Source: Faucicola sp902506215 (lineage in GTDB: Bacteria; Pseudomonadota; Gammaproteobacteria; Pseudomonadales; Moraxellaceae). Taken from it: a stretch of DNA of 64,000 nucleotides. The DNA is taken from NCBI GenBank assembly GCA_016888885.1, contig CP069437.1:1984001-2048000 (forward strand), read 5' to 3'. Shown one piece after another: positions 15,304 to 23,943 of the stretch. Within the stretch, counting starts at the first letter, position 1. Each line of letters starts with the position of its first letter. The translations under genes were made by a program, and so were the position numbers. The notes beneath the pieces were generated by a model. The model was not told the origin of the DNA. It ran no database searches and saw only the letters and a list, made by a program, of their open reading frames with translations.

Positions 15304-16320
15304 CTAAAAGTCGGTTCGAATCAGCCGCGAGTAATCTGCTGCGCTAATAGGGTGGTTGACAGAATACGGCTTTGATTTAGGGTTAATGTGTGCCCGTTGT
15401 TGCCACTGTTGCAAGCTATAGCGGTTATCAATCAATTGCTGGTCATACAGATAACTGGGAATATAGCCTGATAACAAGATACGATAATCAAATGGCAAAG
15501 GTTCGATATCGTCAATCAGCTCATAAATTGCCGTGGTACAGTTATTTATCAATGAATTATACCATGTTGGCTGCGTTTTTAAGGACTTGGCTTTCGCTAG
15601 ATACGCAAGCAGCAGCGCTCGAATATGGTGTTTTGGCATATTGATGGGATAAATATAAACATCTTCATGACGGATATTACTACGGGTATAAATAATATCT
15701 TTTTCATCGGCAGCGATAATCACCAATTCAAACTTGCGAAAAAATCCACCCAGCGTACTAAACTGTTCATTGACTTCTTTGCGAATCTCGATGGATAACG
15801 CAAGCTGCTTGCCATCACTAAACCCAAAACTCACTAGCGTATGGGCAATGGCATCGCCCATCCAATAGGAGGCGATAAAATCAACCGTTTGCAGTTTTGC
15901 CAAGTCGTATTGCCTAGTTTCCCAGCGCGGCTGAAAATGGGTTTTATCTTGCCAATCAAAATTTCTAACATTGCTAATGGTGAGTGTGTTGCCATCAGGG
16001 TCAAGCCGATAGTCTAACATTTGGGCAACTTCAGGGTTCCAATCACGCTCATTGCTAGCTGACATCGAAAAAAAGCATGCAATGGCAATCGCCAGCACCG
16101 CAAAAAAAATCAATAATAAAGACTGGTGAGAAAGTAGGGATGAAAATAGGGTTGGTTTGATGATACTGACCAAAACAGCAAGGGTGAAAAACACCCATAC
16201 ACTAACCAGGGCCAGACTGACATATCTGCCTAAGGGCTGATGCGTCCACACAAACACCCCAACCCACAGACTTGAGAGAATAATGACGATAAACTTAATG
16301 ATACCCCAAAGTAACTGCAT
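15304..16320 (-). CDS. DUF4105 (Lnb-type periplasmic) membrane protein
   Basis: 338 residues. Three hydrophobic segments occupy about 5-25, 32-54 and 67-87. The rest is a soluble, probably periplasmic domain. It matches the DUF4105 family, whose Lnb-type members resemble cysteine peptidases/acyltransferases. The putative nucleophile is in SLINNCTTAIYEL (Cys near residue 262), and ASYWMGDAIAHTLVSFGF carries the conserved His. The biochemical role is unknown. It is inserted between rbfA and truB, with only 20 bp to truB, so it should be co-transcribed with the ribosome-maturation genes, an atypical partner. Confidence 0.8.
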   Translation of the reverse strand: MQLLWGIIKFIVIILSSLWVGVFVWTHQPLGRYVSLALVSVWVFFTLAVLVSIIKPTLFSSLLSHQSLLLIFFAVLAIAIACFFSMSASNERDWNPEVAQMLDYRLDPDGNTLTISNVRNFDWQDKTHFQPRWETRQYDLAKLQTVDFIASYWMGDAIAHTLVSFGFSDGKQLALSIEIRKEVNEQFSTLGGFFRKFELVIIAADEKDIIYTRSNIRHEDVYIYPINMPKHHIRALLLAYLAKAKSLKTQPTWYNSLINNCTTAIYELIDDIEPLPFDYRILLSGYIPSYLYDQQLIDNRYSLQQWQQRAHINPKSKPYSVNHPISAADYSRLIRTDF

Positions 16321-16388
16321 TCAACATCCCTGTTAATGACTCAAAGTGACAAATAAGCTCGTCTAGGCTCGTCATGGCCTACAACGCA

Positions 16389-16778
16389 TCAGTCGTCTGA
16401 TGGTTGACCTTCGCTACTTTGTACCGCTTTAGAAATGAGGTTCATCATATAGTTAGCGTTAGCGGTCACTTCATCATAGTGAAAGCGCAGACGTGGCGTA
16501 GTGCGAGTTTTTAGCAAATGACTGAGCTCAGTACGCAGAAAACCTGATGCTTTGTTCAGCACTTCTAAGCTTTCGGTATGATAATCTTTTGCCATGGCAT
16601 CATCCATCGACTTTTCCATGATGGTGACATAGATATCAGCATAACCCAAATCTGGGCTGATTTTGACACTAGAAATGGTTACAAACCCAGTCAAGCGTGG
16701 GTCGTTAATCTCGTCACGAATCAAAACCGCTAGGTCGCGCTGAATTTGATCGGCTAGACGTTGTAAACGTTGATTCAT
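16389..16778 (-). CDS. rbfA: 30S ribosome-binding factor A
   Basis: 129 residues. RbfA is a KH-like cold-shock protein that binds helix 1 of 16S rRNA and helps late 30S maturation. The N-terminal RLQRLADQIQRDLAVLIRDE, the central VTISSVKISPDLGYADIYVT and the C-terminal LRFHYDE are all typical. It lies 105 bp after infB, from which it is separated by a terminator-like hairpin (16796-16832), so its expression may be partly uncoupled from infB. A 68-bp gap precedes the DUF4105 gene. Confidence 0.95.
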   Translation of the reverse strand: MNQRLQRLADQIQRDLAVLIRDEINDPRLTGFVTISSVKISPDLGYADIYVTIMEKSMDDAMAKDYHTESLEVLNKASGFLRTELSHLLKTRTTPRLRFHYDEVTANANYMMNLISKAVQSSEGQPSDD

Positions 16779-16795
16779 TGGTAATCCTTTTTATA

Positions 16796-16832
16796 GTAAA
16801 AAAAGGTCTAATTAACCTAGATTAATTAGACC
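16796..16832 (-). terminator. Intrinsic terminator or attenuator between infB and rbfA
   Basis: GGTCTAATTAA (16805-16815) and TTAATTAGACC (16822-16832) form an 11-bp perfect stem with a 6-nt loop. On the minus strand a T-tract follows directly. Confidence 0.85.
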
Positions 16833-16883
16833 ACTGGAAAGGTTGCTAATAGCAAGCTGGCAGTATTAGGTTGTCAGCTTAAC

Positions 16884-19613
16884 TTATAAGGTACGTTTGA
16901 CTTCATGAATTTCGAAGACTTCAATCTTATCGCCTTCTTTTACTTCATAACCTTTTACCGCTAGACCACACTCCATACCAGCGCGCACCTCATTAACATC
17001 CTCTTTAAAGCGACGTAATGATTGTAATTGACCGGTGAAAATAACTTGGTCATCACGCAATACCCGAATTGGCTTATTACGGATAATATTACCTTCTGTC
17101 ACCATACAACCGGCTGCATAACCAAAGCGACTAGAATGGAACACTTCACGTACTTCTGCGATACCCAAGATTTGCTCACGATGTTCTGGCGCAAGTAAAC
17201 CGCTCATCGCTGCCTTCACATCATCAATTAAGCCATAGATAACACTATAGTAGCGAATATCTAAACCTGCTTCATCCGCTTTGCGTTTGGCAGCGGTATC
17301 AGCACGAACGTTGAAGCCTAATAACACCGCTTCACTTGATTCGGCGAGTACCACATCCGATTCGGTGATTGGACCGACACCCGATGAGATAACTTTGACT
17401 TTAACTTCATCGGTAGATAATTCATCAAGCGCGGTTAACAAGGCTTCTAGTGAGCCTCGAACGTCAGTTTTGAGAATCAAATTAACGGAAGGCAGTTTGG
17501 CATCGCTCATCTGGTCAAACAAGTTTTCTAAGCGTGATTTGGCTTGACGTTCAAGCACTTTTTCACGCTCACGAACCGCGCGATATTCCGCAACTTCACG
17601 CGCACGTTTCTCATCTGAAACCACCATAAACTCGCTACCAGCCGCTGGCGTATCAGGCAGACCTAAGATTTCAACAGGAATCGAAGGACCCGCTGAGGTG
17701 ATTTTTTGACCGTTTTCATCGGTCATAGCACGGACGCGACCATAATATTCGCCAGCAAGCACCAAGTCACCTTGATTTAAAGTACCTTGTTTAACCAGCA
17801 AGCTGACCACGGCACCGCGACCTTTTTCAAGACGTGATTCAATCACCACACCTTGCGCTGCACCGTCAGTAGCGACTTCAAGTTCCATCACTTCTGCTTG
17901 TAGGTTGATCACTTCAAGCAATTCATCGATACCTTGTCCTGTTAACGCAGAGACTTTGACTACCGGTGTGTCACCGCCCCATTCTTCAGGAACGACTTGT
18001 TTGGTGGTCAGTTCGTTGAGTACGCGGTCTGGATCGGCGCTGTCTTTATCCATCTTGTTGATAGCCACGATAATCGGGGTGCCCGCGGCACGTGCGTGGT
18101 CAATCGCTTCAGCCGTCTGCGGCATCATACCGTCATCGGCTGCAACCACTAACACCACGATATCCGTCGCTTTGGCACCGCGAGAACGCATCGCGGTAAA
18201 TGCGGCGTGACCTGGGGTGTCTAAGAACGTAATAACGCCTTGGTCAGTCTGCACATGATATGCACCGATATGCTGAGTAATACCACCTGCTTCGCCTGAT
18301 GCCACTTTACTAGAACGGATCTTATCGAGCAGGGACGTTTTACCGTGGTCAACGTGACCCATGATGGTAACCACAGGCGGACGCGCTTGGACGTTGCTAC
18401 TTTTCTCGCCAACCGCCTCACGTAGAGAGTCTTCAACTTGCGTTGAACTCACAAGCACTGGGTTATGACCCATTTCTTCAACAAGGAGTGCAGCGGTCTC
18501 TTGGTCAATAGATTCGTTTTCACGTACGAGCTCGCCCATTTTCATTAACATTTTGACGACTTCGCGTACTTTGATTGCCATTTTTTGGGCAAGTTCAGAT
18601 ACCACGATGGTCTCACCAATTTCAACGTTATGCACGATTTTTTCAACCGGTTTTTCAAATTTGTGTTTATTGGCTTGCGATGATTTTAAGCCGCGACCAC
18701 GGTTCTTAATTTCCTGCTCACCCTCATCACCACGGCGACGACGACGGTTTTTGTTGGCAGTGCTTGCGGTTCCGCGTTTGATTTCACGGCGTTCTTGTTC
18801 AAATGAATCTTCAAGCGCTGCGCCCACCAAGCCTTCTGCCAATGGCTCATCTTTTTTGACAACCATCGTAGTTTCAGTATCGGTTTCGCTGTATTTACTT
18901 GCCATTTGCCGCATTTGCTCAAGGGTACGTTGCTGAGCTTCTTCGGCGGCTTTACGGCGATTTTCTGATTCAATTTGACGTAAGCGTTCTTCTTCTGCTT
19001 CACGCGCTTTGCGTTCACTATCCGATTCTTTTTTCGGTGCAGGTTTTTTGTCAGCTTTTTTGACTTCAATTGCAGCAGTTTTGTTGCCTTTTTTCACTAC
19101 CACACTGGTAGTTGTGTGCTCTTTGGCAGCTTGACTACCGCCACCTAAGTTAGCACGCATTGCCGCAAGGGTAGCTTGTTGACGCGCTTCGGCTGCTTGT
19201 TTGGCTTTGTCTTTTTCAGCTTGTTCTTGGGCGGCTTTTTCTTTTGCCAAACGCGCTTTTTCTTCAGCGTCTTTAGTCGCTGCTTCACGAGAGGCTAGCT
19301 CTTCAGCAATTTTATTGGGATTTGGTTTATCAAATACCATTTTTTTGCGTACTTCAACATTGACACTTTTGGCTTTACCAGAAGTGCCTGTCACCCGTGC
19401 AGTAGAAGTAGTTTTGCTTTTTAAGCTAATGCGAGGTTTATCATTTTGACCATGACTTTGTTGTAAAAAGCTGACCAGTTTTTGTTGTTCGCTATCGGTG
19501 ACGATGTCATTGTCACCGCGCGCAGACAGCCCTGCCTTGACCAGTTGATTATTAATTGCTTCAACGGTCTTTGTGGTCATTGCTGCAAGTTCTTTTACGG
19601 TTTTATCTGCCAT
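16884..19613 (-). CDS. infB: Translation initiation factor IF-2
   Basis: 909 residues, similar to the 890 of E. coli. This GTPase delivers fMet-tRNA to the 30S P site. It has an N-terminal IF2-N domain (VKELAAMTTKTVEAINNQL), a long charged Lys/Glu/Ala linker (about 100-330), and a second IF2-N region (about 330-385). The G domain has GHVDHGKTSLLD (P-loop, about 418), DTPGHAAFTAMR (G3) and NKMDKDSADP (G4). The C-terminal domains II, III and C2 follow. It starts 13 bp after nusA, the conserved nusA-infB pairing. Confidence 0.98.
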   Translation of the reverse strand: MADKTVKELAAMTTKTVEAINNQLVKAGLSARGDNDIVTDSEQQKLVSFLQQSHGQNDKPRISLKSKTTSTARVTGTSGKAKSVNVEVRKKMVFDKPNPNKIAEELASREAATKDAEEKARLAKEKAAQEQAEKDKAKQAAEARQQATLAAMRANLGGGSQAAKEHTTTSVVVKKGNKTAAIEVKKADKKPAPKKESDSERKAREAEEERLRQIESENRRKAAEEAQQRTLEQMRQMASKYSETDTETTMVVKKDEPLAEGLVGAALEDSFEQERREIKRGTASTANKNRRRRRGDEGEQEIKNRGRGLKSSQANKHKFEKPVEKIVHNVEIGETIVVSELAQKMAIKVREVVKMLMKMGELVRENESIDQETAALLVEEMGHNPVLVSSTQVEDSLREAVGEKSSNVQARPPVVTIMGHVDHGKTSLLDKIRSSKVASGEAGGITQHIGAYHVQTDQGVITFLDTPGHAAFTAMRSRGAKATDIVVLVVAADDGMMPQTAEAIDHARAAGTPIIVAINKMDKDSADPDRVLNELTTKQVVPEEWGGDTPVVKVSALTGQGIDELLEVINLQAEVMELEVATDGAAQGVVIESRLEKGRGAVVSLLVKQGTLNQGDLVLAGEYYGRVRAMTDENGQKITSAGPSIPVEILGLPDTPAAGSEFMVVSDEKRAREVAEYRAVREREKVLERQAKSRLENLFDQMSDAKLPSVNLILKTDVRGSLEALLTALDELSTDEVKVKVISSGVGPITESDVVLAESSEAVLLGFNVRADTAAKRKADEAGLDIRYYSVIYGLIDDVKAAMSGLLAPEHREQILGIAEVREVFHSSRFGYAAGCMVTEGNIIRNKPIRVLRDDQVIFTGQLQSLRRFKEDVNEVRAGMECGLAVKGYEVKEGDKIEVFEIHEVKRTL

Positions 19614-19626
19614 TCATACACCTTTT

Positions 19627-21108
19627 TTAATTAAACCATGATTCACGGGCTTTCATAATAAGCTCACCTGCGGTCTTTTCATCAAGACCTTCGATATCTT
19701 GGATATCAAAGATGGCTTGTTCGGCAAGGTCGTCGACGGTGATGACATCACGTTCGGCAAGCTTGTAGGCCCATGCTTGAGTCATGCCTTCAAGGTTTAG
19801 AAGCTCTTGGCTTGGCTCTTTAATATTTTGTTGTTTGACCAATTCATCGGCAATCACCGCTTCTTTGGCACGTTCTTGGATTGCGTCGATGGCGTCATCA
19901 TCTAGCCCATCGATGTCATAAAAAGTCTCAGCAGGGACATACGCCACTTCTTCAAGTGAGGTAAATCCAATATCCACCAAGGCTTGTGCCAAATCTTCAT
20001 CGACTTCAAGACGTGTGTAGAATAGGTCGCGATACACTTTGGTTTCTGATTCTTGTTGAGCATTGTACTCGTCTTCGAGCATCATGTTAAGACGATAACC
20101 TGTTAATTCTGATGCAAGGCGCACGTTTTGACCTTGTGAGCCAATCGCACGGGCCAACTGATCGTTAGTGGCAAAGATGATATCCGCCGTTTTGGTATCT
20201 TCATCAAGAATAATACGATCAACATCCGCAGGTTCCAAAGCGCTGATAATGTACTGCACCGGATCATCCGACCATACCACTACGTCAATACGCTCGCCGT
20301 CAAGCTCTTGTTGCACGGCTTGGATACGGGTGCCACGCATACCAATACAAGCACCGACAGGGTCGATACGATGGTCATTGGTTTTGACTGAAATCTTAGC
20401 ACGTAAGCCAGGTTGACGCGCAACATCACGAATTTCAATGATTTGCTCAGCAATCTCTGGTACTTCTTTTTGCATCAGTGCTGTCAGCATTTGTGGTGAA
20501 GTACGGGACAATACCAGCTGAGCACCACGGTTATCACGATTGACTTGTTCTAAAATCGCATTGATACGACCTTTGATGCGTAGCTGCTCACGCGGCAACA
20601 TTTTATCGCGCGGTAGATAGGCTTCGACATTATCGCCCAAATCAATGATGTAACCATCGCGCGCCGGTTTTTTGACTTCACCGGTAATCATCTCGCCGAT
20701 ACGATGTTCAAACGCATCTGCCACCAGTGAGCGTTCAGCTTCACGGATTTTTTGAATGATGACTTGTTTGGCTTGGGTAGCGGCAATACGACCAAATTCA
20801 ATGGACTCGATTTGTTCTTCTTTAATGTCGCCGATTTTCCATTCGTTTTCATCCAAATCGCTAATCGCTAGCTGACAGGCAGGCATCTCATGATCTTCAT
20901 CTGCCACTACTGTCCAATAACGGTAAGTGTCATAGTCACCTGTTTTGCGATTGATATGGACGCGAATGGCAACTTCAGGTTGCTCACTATAAAGTTTCTT
21001 TTTGGTCGATACCACCAATGCTTGCTCAATCGCTTCAAAAATATCTTCAGGATTTAAGCCTTTTTCATTACTGACGGTTTCAACGACCGTTAAAATTTCT
21101 CGATTCAT
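19627..21108 (-). CDS. nusA: Transcription termination/antitermination factor NusA
   Basis: 493 residues, close to E. coli NusA (495). NusA binds RNA polymerase and modulates pausing, termination and antitermination. Order: N-terminal polymerase-binding domain (MNREILTVVETVSNEKGLNP), S1 domain (about 135-200, ITGEVKKPARDGYIIDLGDN), KH1 (DPVGACIGMRGTRIQAVQQE) and KH2 (DQLARAIGSQGQNVRLASEL), then two C-terminal acidic repeats (about 360-425 and 435-493) that bind the alpha C-terminal domain or lambda N. It lies between rimP (117 bp upstream) and infB (13 bp downstream). Confidence 0.98.
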   Translation of the reverse strand: MNREILTVVETVSNEKGLNPEDIFEAIEQALVVSTKKKLYSEQPEVAIRVHINRKTGDYDTYRYWTVVADEDHEMPACQLAISDLDENEWKIGDIKEEQIESIEFGRIAATQAKQVIIQKIREAERSLVADAFEHRIGEMITGEVKKPARDGYIIDLGDNVEAYLPRDKMLPREQLRIKGRINAILEQVNRDNRGAQLVLSRTSPQMLTALMQKEVPEIAEQIIEIRDVARQPGLRAKISVKTNDHRIDPVGACIGMRGTRIQAVQQELDGERIDVVVWSDDPVQYIISALEPADVDRIILDEDTKTADIIFATNDQLARAIGSQGQNVRLASELTGYRLNMMLEDEYNAQQESETKVYRDLFYTRLEVDEDLAQALVDIGFTSLEEVAYVPAETFYDIDGLDDDAIDAIQERAKEAVIADELVKQQNIKEPSQELLNLEGMTQAWAYKLAERDVITVDDLAEQAIFDIQDIEGLDEKTAGELIMKARESWFN

Positions 21109-21225
21109 GTAATCACCTATAATTTAAGTCATTCTAGACTTTATTCTTTAAAATCTTGCTTTTAGCTAGAAAAAAGTTAGCTAGAAGACATAGCGTAAAA
21201 AAGGCATTAACCCCAAATTTAAAAG

Positions 21226-21735
21226 CTAAAATTGGTAGACCAAATTGGCTTTATCAATATTATCAAGCTCGATGGCTAAAAGTTGGTCATTGCCTTGATC
21301 GTTTTCGGTTTTGACTGTCAACTGGTGCTCGTCAATATTGACCAATTCGCCTGTTACTTTACGGCGCTTATCACTACCTTGTCCAATCGCATGAATCAAT
21401 CGTAAGCTGATGGTTTGCCCCACATAGTCATGCAGCTGCTCAGCAGAAAAAAATGCGCGGTCCAAACCGGGTGAAGACACCTCAAGTAGATACTCGCCTG
21501 CAATCGGGTCGTGCAAGTCCAACACACCACCGACTTGGTGGGTGACCGCAGCACAGTCTTCAATGGTGACTTGTTTGCCTTCAGCACGGTCTTCAGGTAG
21601 GGCTTCAATATAAATACGAAGAAGAGAGCGTCGACCTTGTGGTACAAATTCAATACCCCACAAGCTCACATCACAGGCAGTTACTGCTGGCTCAATGATT
21701 TGGGTCAGTTCAGCAACTTTCGTTGATAGTTTCAT
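21226..21735 (-). CDS. rimP: Ribosome maturation factor RimP
   Basis: 169 residues. RimP assists early 30S assembly. The family signatures WGIEFVPQGRRSLLRIYIE (about 26-44) and the central AVTHQVGGVLD...YLLEVSSPGLDR (about 83-115) are intact, followed by the SH3-like C-terminal domain. It opens the nusA-infB operon, as in most proteobacteria. A terminator (21862-21891) separates it from the tRNA genes upstream, so its own promoter should lie in 21736-21861, which is AT-rich. Confidence 0.96.
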   Translation of the reverse strand: MKLSTKVAELTQIIEPAVTACDVSLWGIEFVPQGRRSLLRIYIEALPEDRAEGKQVTIEDCAAVTHQVGGVLDLHDPIAGEYLLEVSSPGLDRAFFSAEQLHDYVGQTISLRLIHAIGQGSDKRRKVTGELVNIDEHQLTVKTENDQGNDQLLAIELDNIDKANLVYQF

Positions 21736-21861
21736 GATATCCTTTAGAGTTGATTATTAACATCTTTGTTGATTTTAAAAGCTGATTTTAAAAATTGGCA
21801 AATTACTAAAATGCAACCGCTAATTTAGCAAAACTTAAGTTTTTTCGAAACCAATAGATAC

Positions 21862-21891
21862 AAAAAAACCCACAAACTAATTGGTGGGCTT
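21862..21891 (-). terminator. Terminator after tRNA-fMet
   Basis: On the minus strand CCCAC and GTGGG form a short GC stem around a loop of about 11 nt, followed by TTTTTTT. It separates the tRNA transcript from rimP. Confidence 0.75.
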
Positions 21892-21960
21892 TTAAATCAA
21901 TAAAAGTGTGTCTAAATTGATTTTTCTAGTAATGATACCAAAGCAATGCTACTAGAAAAG

Positions 21961-22037
<77 letters not shown>

Positions 22038-22105
22038 ACAATTTAGAGAGCGTATTATAGAGTGTAATATTAACCTTGTCAACAGTTATTTAAAATTAAT
22101 TTAGT

Positions 22106-22190
22106 TGGTGCGAATGGAGGGACTCGAACCCTCACACCTTGCGGCACTACCACCTCAAGGTAGCGTGTCTACCAATTCCACCACAATCGC
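22106..22190 (-). tRNA. tRNA-Leu (GAG)
   Basis: An 85-nt class II tRNA with encoded CCA. The anticodon stem CTACC/GGTAG encloses loop TTGAGGT, giving anticodon GAG. It has a long variable arm (TGCCGCAAGGTG) and T-loop TTCGAGT. The acceptor stem GCGATTG against CATTCGC has a U5-U68 mismatch. It is in tandem with tRNA-fMet, the arrangement found between secG and rimP in Pseudomonas and Acinetobacter. Confidence 0.95.
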
Positions 22191-22298
22191 AAAAAACCAA
22201 ACTACTTTAACCAAGCTATTTTTTAAATAACAACACTCTAAAATAGACGCTGTATTCTAGGTCAAAACTACCAATAACGCAACGTTTTTTTTAATAAG

Positions 22299-22619
22299 TT
22301 ATTTGGCAGGTGTAGGCGTGGTTGGTGTAGGGCTTGCAGGCGCAGTATTAGTCGCTAGGCTGGTATCAAGGGTACGACTAGATAGCGATTGCTGTTTGGC
22401 AAATACTGCCAGTGTCATACTGGTGATAAAAAAGATTGCCGTTAAAACCGCCGTCAAGCGCGTCAAAAAGTTGGCAGAGCCAGACGCACCAAATACGGTT
22501 GCCGAACCACCTGCACCAAATGACGCGCCGGCATCGGCACCTTTACCATGTTGAACTAAAATCAGACCAATCATTGAAATCGCGACAATGATATGAACCA
22601 CTAAAATTGCATTATACAT
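22299..22619 (-). CDS. secG: Preprotein translocase subunit SecG
   Basis: 106 residues from the ATG at 22619. This small inner-membrane subunit of SecYEG assists SecA-driven export. It has two membrane segments (about 3-22 and 52-73) flanking the conserved cytoplasmic loop QHGKGADAGASFGAGGS, which is diagnostic. The frame extends nine codons upstream, but the inner ATG has GAGATAAG at Shine-Dalgarno distance and gives the canonical MYNAILVVHI start. The tail is Pro/Thr/Ala-rich. It sits between tpiA and the tRNA pair, the standard order. Confidence 0.94.
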   Translation of the reverse strand: MYNAILVVHIIVAISMIGLILVQHGKGADAGASFGAGGSATVFGASGSANFLTRLTAVLTAIFFITSMTLAVFAKQQSLSSRTLDTSLATNTAPASPTPTTPTPAK

Positions 22620-22710
22620 ACTTATCTCTACAAAAATTGATAGCACTGATGCCCAACAAAAACGCTGTTAGTGGCAAAAGTAAAAAATTTTAAATGGGTG
22701 ATATTTTACC

Positions 22711-23520
22711 TTAAATTTGGGCAAATGCTTGAATAATTTGTGTAAAGCCAGTCGCGTCAAGTGATGCCCCACCTACCAACACCCCATTTACATTTGGGCA
22801 TTGGGCGATTTCTGCAGCATTATCCGCTTTCACACTGCCGCCATACAATATCGGTGTATTCGCTAAAGAGGCATCGATGTCCGTTAAAGTGGTATTGATA
22901 AAGGCATGAATGTTTTGTACTTCTTGTATGGTTGGGGTTTTACCTGTACCAATCGCCCAAACCGGTTCATAAGCGATAATTAACTTAGAGGATAAGTTAT
23001 CACATTCAGCGGCTAGTTGTTTAACGACCGTTAATTGCGCTGCTAGCACATCTTGGGTCTGATTTTTCTCATACTGGGCTTGTGTTTCACCGATACAAAA
23101 AACAACGGTTAAATCATGTGCAAAGGCATGGCGAATTTTTTGGATTAAACAAGTGTCATCTTCATTAAAATATTGACGGCGTTCTGAATGTCCGACTAAG
23201 ACATAATTTACCTGAGCGTCCTTGAGCTGAGCAGCTGAAATCTCCCCAGTAAACGCGCCTTTATCGGCGTGTTGTGCACATAAGTTTTGCGCAGCTAGCC
23301 CGATGTTGGATGCCCCATGTTGGATAGCTTGCTGCGTGGTCGATAAATGCATAAAACTCGGGGCGACAACCACGTTACAGCTTTGCAGTGCATCTGCAGG
23401 TATCTGCTGCTGCAAATCGGTCATGAGGGCTGTGGCAGTCAGCTGTGTGCTAGGATTCATTTTCCAATTAGCAATCACCCAAGAATTCTGCCAATTTGCT
23501 ACATAATCAGATGCTTTCAT
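22711..23520 (-). CDS. tpiA: Triosephosphate isomerase
   Basis: 269 residues. This is a TIM-barrel enzyme interconverting dihydroxyacetone phosphate and glyceraldehyde 3-phosphate. The catalytic residues are visible: Lys in NWKMNP (about 19-24), His in YVLVGHSERRQYF (about 105-117), Glu in IAYEPVWAIGTGKTP (about 180-194), and the phosphate-binding LYGGSVKADNA and GVLVGGASL. About 14 extra N-terminal residues precede the core compared with E. coli. It heads the tpiA-secG pair and is divergent from pilB across 423 bp. Confidence 0.97.
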   Translation of the reverse strand: MKASDYVANWQNSWVIANWKMNPSTQLTATALMTDLQQQIPADALQSCNVVVAPSFMHLSTTQQAIQHGASNIGLAAQNLCAQHADKGAFTGEISAAQLKDAQVNYVLVGHSERRQYFNEDDTCLIQKIRHAFAHDLTVVFCIGETQAQYEKNQTQDVLAAQLTVVKQLAAECDNLSSKLIIAYEPVWAIGTGKTPTIQEVQNIHAFINTTLTDIDASLANTPILYGGSVKADNAAEIAQCPNVNGVLVGGASLDATGFTQIIQAFAQI

Positions 23521-23943
23521 AATGTCCCTGTCAATTGAGGTAAGTGGTTATCTATGAATTTGCAAAGTATAAATGTCAAGATAACATTAAAATATAAGTA
23601 ACGCTATTTAACATATCACGGTGTAAAACATCACCATGTAAAGATATCAAGATATGAAAATAGGAGTATTTAAAATACTAGGCGTAAAATGGTAGGTATT
23701 ATATAAGCAATTGCAGCGATTTGCCGAATAAATTATTGGGTTACGCAAGTGAGATATTTAAAGAAGGGATAAAGTATAACAACAGTTTTATGAAGGTTGA
23801 TTGAGAGAGATAAAATGCGATAAAAAATTATTTATCGCTGAATTCACGGATTTGTCGAGAATGATTTGTTAATATATAAATGAATAGTTTACACTAACAA
23901 ACATTAGCCCATTTGAATAAATATTGAGTAAACGAGAAAAACG
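23521..23943. other. Divergent tpiA-pilB intergenic region
   Basis: 423 bp, AT-rich, holding the tpiA (leftward) and pilB (rightward) promoters. No clear -35/-10 or sigma-54 motif was found. An 8-bp inverted repeat (GCGATAAA 23817-23824 with TTTATCGC 23831-23838) lies in the likely pilB leader. Several short GATATCA/ATATCA motifs occur around 23607-23657. No plausible gene. Confidence 0.5.
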
